A DNA stretch of 64,000 nt from Blautia sp900556555 (GTDB lineage Bacteria > Bacillota > Clostridia > Lachnospirales > Lachnospiraceae), in assembly GCA_964250615.1 (NCBI GenBank), contig CAXUGM010000002.1; one strand, 5' to 3'. Shown piece by piece: positions 61,069-64,000 of this stretch (the first letter of the stretch is position 1; each line of letters begins with the position of its first letter). Made by a program: the position numbers and the translations under genes. Under the pieces are notes generated by a model. The model worked only from the letters and a program-made list of their open reading frames with translations, had not been told where the DNA came from and ran no database searches.

Positions 61069-61092
61069 GTGGAACACCTCCTTTTTCGCCAA

Positions 61093-61244
61093 AACCTTAC
61101 ATTTTACACCTCTTGTCCTTTTCGTCTTCTTCTGCTACAATAAATTTGGAAGAAAAGAAGAGAGATTCAAGAGCTTTTTCTTTGGCCTTTACCTATTTAT
61201 ATTTGCGAGGTAAGGGCCTCATTTCTTTTTCCTTATCCCGCTTT
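61093..61244. other. Gap with a long imperfect hairpin
   Basis: GGCCTTTACC (61184-61193) pairs with GGTAAGGGCC (61209-61218; one bulged G-rich mismatch), followed on the plus strand by a T-rich tract. It may terminate or pause transcription between the cro-like and early genes. No gene seen. Confidence 0.4.
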
Positions 61245-61430
61245 CTACTCTAAGAAATACTCAATACTTACGCCGAAGTAATCGGCAAGGATTTTGAGTT
61301 TGTCTATTTTTGGAATGTAGTTTCCATTTTTCCAATTTGATAATGTAGCTGTGGAAATCCCCGTATCTTTTGCTACTTGATATGCTGTTTTATTTGTTTT
61401 ATCTAAAAGCATAGCAAAATTTTTGTACAT
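61245..61430 (-). CDS. Cro-like XRE repressor (61 aa)
   Basis: This XRE HTH (TAYQVAKDTGISTATLSNWK) shares most of its recognition helix with the CI-like protein across the divergent region. AAAGGAAGTG precedes ATG 61430. It is the first gene of the leftward early operon, so it is likely Cro. Confidence 0.8.
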   Translation of the reverse strand: MYKNFAMLLDKTNKTAYQVAKDTGISTATLSNWKNGNYIPKIDKLKILADYFGVSIEYFLE

Positions 61431-61459
61431 ATTTTCACTTCCTTTCTCACCTATATTTA

Positions 61460-61593
61460 TTGACATTAGCTAAGATTTCTTATATAATCAAAGTACCACC
61501 TAAGTCATATAAGAAATATTGCTTATGTTATTATGTTTAACTTAGATATCTAAGCTATGTGTTTAATATAGCATAGTTTTCTAAGTGTGTCAA
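61460..61593. promoter_or_regulatory. Lysis-lysogeny control region: face-to-face promoters and operator half-sites
   Basis: The plus promoter is TTGACA (61460-61465), 17 bp, TATAAT (61483-61488). The minus promoter is TTGACA (61593-61588), 17 bp, TATATT (61570-61565). They point at each other, so the transcripts overlap. CTTAG/CTAAG half-sites recur, including the palindrome CTTAGATATCTAAG between the promoters, and similar motifs lie in both spacers. Confidence 0.7.
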
Positions 61594-61637
61594 TACATAA
61601 TAGCTTATTTTTCTAAACTATTTTAAGGAGAGATAGT

Positions 61638-62027
61638 ATGGTAAAAAACACCTATGAAAACTATTGTATGATTAGAGATAAACTAGGATATTCAGATTAT
61701 AAAGTCGCAAAAGAAACAGGAATTGGAACAGCAACCATGTCTAACTGGAAAAATGGGAAATATGTTCCAAAATCAGATAAAATTCAAAAAATAGCAGATT
61801 TCTTAGGAGTATCTCTTGAAAGTATTACGAACGGAGATAGTGATGATGAATCCAGGCAATACTATGTAAACGAAGAAACAGCAGAAATGGCACAGACATT
61901 GTTTAAGAATAAACCTCTTCGTGTATTGTTTGATGCTGCTAAAGATGCTACACCAGAAGATTTAGAAACAACTTATAATATGCTTATGGCATTAAAAAAG
62001 AAGGAACGTGGTAATAATGTCGATTAG
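61638..62027 (+). CDS. CI-like XRE-family prophage repressor
   Basis: This 129-residue protein has a N-terminal HTH (SDYKVAKETGIGTATMSNWK) and a helical C-terminal region (VLFDAAKDATPEDLETTYNM), with no LexA-type peptidase. Induction would therefore need an ImmA-type partner or another route; an ImmA-like gene follows immediately. AAGGAG precedes the ATG. Confidence 0.85.
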   Translation: MVKNTYENYCMIRDKLGYSDYKVAKETGIGTATMSNWKNGKYVPKSDKIQKIADFLGVSLESITNGDSDDESRQYYVNEETAEMAQTLFKNKPLRVLFDAAKDATPEDLETTYNMLMALKKKERGNNVD

Positions 62028-62226
62028 CTACCAAGTTATTTTAATGGACATGACCGTAAATGAGGTTGTGACAGAAAATGAGGATGGAAGTTATACAATT
62101 TTTATTAATTCCAGATTGAATTATGAAAAGCAAACGAAAGCATATCTCCATGCTATGAAGCATATTACGGGAGATGATTTTCAGAAAGATGATGTGCAGA
62201 GTATTGAATATTTGGCACACGGTTAA
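62017..62226 (+). CDS. Short ImmA/IrrE-like protein lacking the catalytic Glu
   Basis: This 69-residue protein has GSYTIFINSRLNYEKQTKAY followed by LHAMKHITGDDF. This aligns with the end of small ImmA-like proteins, whose zinc motif is HExxH; here it reads HAMKH (45-49), so the catalytic Glu is absent. It overlaps the repressor gene by 11 bp and probably acts with it. Confidence 0.6.
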   Translation: MSISYQVILMDMTVNEVVTENEDGSYTIFINSRLNYEKQTKAYLHAMKHITGDDFQKDDVQSIEYLAHG

Positions 62227-62276
62227 TTCGCCACTGGCGTTTTAATAAATAAACATACCGCAAGGAGGAAAAGAAA

Positions 62277-62951
62277 ATGAAGAAAAGGATTGTAGTAATG
62301 CTAATGGCATCCATGATGATTTTAGGAGCTGTTGGATGCGGAGGAAGTGACAACAGAAAACAGGTAGAGTCCCAGAAAGAAATCTCAGCAGAGAAAAAAA
62401 CCGAAGAAGAAAAGGAAGAAGCTGAAGAAGTAGCCGAAGAAAAAGAGGAAGAAACTGACGAAAGCACAACAGGGGAAGTCGTAGAAGAAAACGGATTAAG
62501 AAAAGAACCGGTAGCGACAAACAAAGAATTAAATTTAGAAGGCGAAGTCGGTCCTTTTAAATACATAATTGAAGGAGTGCAGGTTTCTAAGCTTACAGCA
62601 ACAACAGACGAAATGGCACAGATGCTCGGAATTGAAAAAGATAAAGAAGTTGCATTAGTCGCAATAAATGCATCCGCTGAAAATACCACAACTGATACAT
62701 TATCTTTTTATTTAGGACAGGCTACTTTGACAACAAACACAAAAGAACAGGTAGAATCCGACATGCTTCTGAGTGAATATATCGAAGGCGAATTTCTTGG
62801 CAATGTAAAGCATTCTGGAAATTTAGTATATATCTTAAAGAATTCAAAAGCTGAGGATGTCACAAACTTAACATTGCATATTGATGCTCCACATAACGAA
62901 AATTTTGAGAACGTTGGAGAAGAGGTTAAAATTGATATAACTCTTAACTAA
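62277..62951 (+). CDS. Prophage-encoded lipoprotein (lysogenic conversion candidate)
   Basis: This 224-residue protein has a signal peptide with a lipobox ending at Cys21 (LGAVGC), a highly charged Glu/Lys stalk (about 30-75), then a beta-rich extracellular domain of the DUF4352/DUF5067 type (about 85-224). AAGGAGG precedes the ATG. Expressed from the lysogeny side, it could provide superinfection exclusion or alter the host surface. This is inference. Confidence 0.75.
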   Translation: MKKRIVVMLMASMMILGAVGCGGSDNRKQVESQKEISAEKKTEEEKEEAEEVAEEKEEETDESTTGEVVEENGLRKEPVATNKELNLEGEVGPFKYIIEGVQVSKLTATTDEMAQMLGIEKDKEVALVAINASAENTTTDTLSFYLGQATLTTNTKEQVESDMLLSEYIEGEFLGNVKHSGNLVYILKNSKAEDVTNLTLHIDAPHNENFENVGEEVKIDITLN

Positions 62952-63001
62952 TAAAACAAAAACCGCCCCTGTGTTACCAGCACAAGGACGGCAAGGAACT
63001 A

Positions 63002-63047
63002 TCCGAAGACAGATACCCAAATTCAAATATATTGTATCATCTTCGGA
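63002..63047. repeat. Long hairpin upstream of integrase
   Basis: TCCGAAGA/TCTTCGGA (63002-63009, 63040-63047) encloses a second arm, GATAC/GTATC. There is no T run. It may be a regulatory or integrase-binding site. Confidence 0.4.
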
Positions 63048-63121
63048 AACAGCTCGCAAGCTGAACTAATGTTCTTTGCTGGCTGTTATTTTTATACACA
63101 AAAATAGAAAGGAAGATGATT

Positions 63122-64000
63122 ATGGCAAAGTATAAGAAGCGTGCCGATGGTCGCTACTACACCACTATCCAAACAAATGAAATCAACCCTGAAACCGGGG
63201 AACGTGTCCGCATCCCGGTTTATGGAAAAAGTATCACTGAATTTGAGGATAACAAAGCCAGGATCCGTGACGAAATAAACAAAGGTATCTACACGAATGA
63301 CAAAGGCATCCTGTTTTCTGACTATAAGTGGACATGGCTGGAGACGTACAAGAACAACCGCTCCTACAACACACAGACTGCTTACAAAAACATCTTAAAG
63401 AACCACACAGGTTCACTTGACCAGTTAAAATTAAGCCAGATTAAAAAGAGTGATGTCCAATTGGGATACAATAATCTCAAAGGACATCCTGATCTGCAGC
63501 GTAGGTATATCCAGACAGTGAACCAGATTATTAAAGCAGCCATTGATGACGGATATATCTGGAAGAATGTTGCTGACAATATCGAAACGGACAAAGCAAA
63601 GAGAAAGAAGAAACGTGCTCTGACCAAGACGGAACGCCTGGCCATCCCTCACGCAGACTTTAGCCTGAGGGAAAAATGCTTTGAGGCTCTGCTGCACTAT
63701 GCTGGACTCCGCAGACAGGAAATCTCCGCCCTTACCCGGTTCGACATTGACCTGAACCAGCGTGTTATCCATATCAACAAAGCTGTTGAGTGGATTGGAG
63801 AAGTCCCACACATAAAAGACACGAAATCAGATGCCGGAGAACGTGACATTCCTATCCTAGAACCACTATTCCCTGTTTTAAAGGATTATCTGTCAGAACT
63901 CAACACAACTATCCTATTTCCAAATACAAGCGGTGAATACATGCACAAAACGCAGTACAGACGTTTCTTCGAAACTATCAAGCGAAAAATAAATACTGCT
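63122..64000 (+). CDS. int: Tyrosine recombinase integrase (truncated by window end)
   Basis: 293 residues are visible. The N-terminal AP2-like arm-binding domain (KYKKRADGRYYTTIQTNE) is followed by a SAM-like core-binding domain and the start of the catalytic domain with the first Arg in YAGLRRQEISAL and Lys in IKDTKSDAGERDIPI. The HxxR and nucleophilic Tyr lie beyond the window. It reads towards the expected attR. AAAGGAAG precedes the ATG. Confidence 0.93.
   Translation, partial: MAKYKKRADGRYYTTIQTNEINPETGERVRIPVYGKSITEFEDNKARIRDEINKGIYTNDKGILFSDYKWTWLETYKNNRSYNTQTAYKNILKNHTGSLDQLKLSQIKKSDVQLGYNNLKGHPDLQRRYIQTVNQIIKAAIDDGYIWKNVADNIETDKAKRKKKRALTKTERLAIPHADFSLREKCFEALLHYAGLRRQEISALTRFDIDLNQRVIHINKAVEWIGEVPHIKDTKSDAGERDIPILEPLFPVLKDYLSELNTTILFPNTSGEYMHKTQYRRFFETIKRKINTA

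Larger units (their letters stand above)
32098..64000. mobile_element. Siphovirus-type prophage integrated at tRNA-Thr (right end outside window)
   Basis: Phage genes begin directly after tRNA-Thr and run to the window edge, where a tyrosine integrase is truncated. The attR copy of the tRNA 3' end is expected just beyond 64,000. The layout from left is an accessory module (plus strand), lysis, tail tip, tail, head, early/replication genes (all minus), then lysogeny control and integrase (plus). Portal, terminase, capsid, scaffold, tail tube, tape measure, endolysin, holin, repressor and integrase are all present and intact, so it may be functional. Confidence 0.93.

Noticed and set aside
62165..62689. 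174-aa serine-rich minus ORF antisense to the lipoprotein
   Set aside because: It mirrors the Glu/Lys stalk codons; the plus-strand gene has lipobox and ribosome site.

Overview
The window is chromosomal DNA of a low-to-moderate GC Gram-positive gut-type Clostridia, most likely a Lachnospiraceae (Blautia/Ruminococcus-like). This rests on SD-dependent genes with occasional GTG/TTG starts, QueH, a two-gene SufC/SufB-D iron-sulfur system, a permuted GH3 glucosidase, PadR and AraC regulators, and the character of the prophage. The species call is inference.

Bases 1-32,000 are ordinary host chromosome: TraX-like acyltransferase, hexapeptide-repeat protein, topB, asd, argH, queH, glgP, an AraC regulator, malQ, a LacI regulator, D-2-hydroxyacid dehydrogenase, L-cysteine desulfidase, a VOC protein, acylphosphatase, a PadR-controlled membrane-protein operon, a NitT/TauT-type ABC transporter without a binding protein, a GH3/AraC divergent pair, a P-loop ATPase, sufCB, a Sel1 protein, potABCD, a small HD protein and tRNA-Thr(CGT). 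glgP, malQ and the two sugar-type regulators form an alpha-glucan utilisation block. Between the VOC gene and acyP lies a non-coding array of degenerate units repeating every ~52 bp.

From the 3' end of tRNA-Thr (about 32,098) to the window end runs a siphovirus-type prophage whose integrase is cut by the window end, so attR is not seen. Its left edge carries a rightward six-gene accessory module behind a promoter with a perfect palindromic operator. Then, on the minus strand and reading right to left, come early genes (61.4-51 kb), head and tail genes (50.1-36.4 kb) and lysis genes (36.2-34.5 kb). On the plus strand at the right are the CI-like repressor, an ImmA-like protein, a lipoprotein and the integrase. 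Replication appears to use a HUH rolling-circle-type Rep with SSB. A short convergent RNA gene lies in the rep leader, as in rolling-circle plasmids.

The most striking system is at the tail-fibre locus (36.8-38.7 kb). The fibre gene ends in a variable C-terminal module that begins exactly at a 12-bp core (AACTCCTCTTT plus A/G, coding Asn-Ser-Ser-Leu). Three further start-less modules, two on the minus and one on the plus strand, begin at identical cores in the same reading phase, and each ends in its own stop. This is the layout of a multi-cassette DNA-inversion switch (a shufflon) for receptor-binding tips. No dedicated recombinase is visible in the window. Other notable points are an A_AAA_AAC -1 frameshift site in the tail-assembly chaperone pair, a tRNA-like element with a shortened anticodon arm, and a structured intergenic RNA upstream of the head genes.
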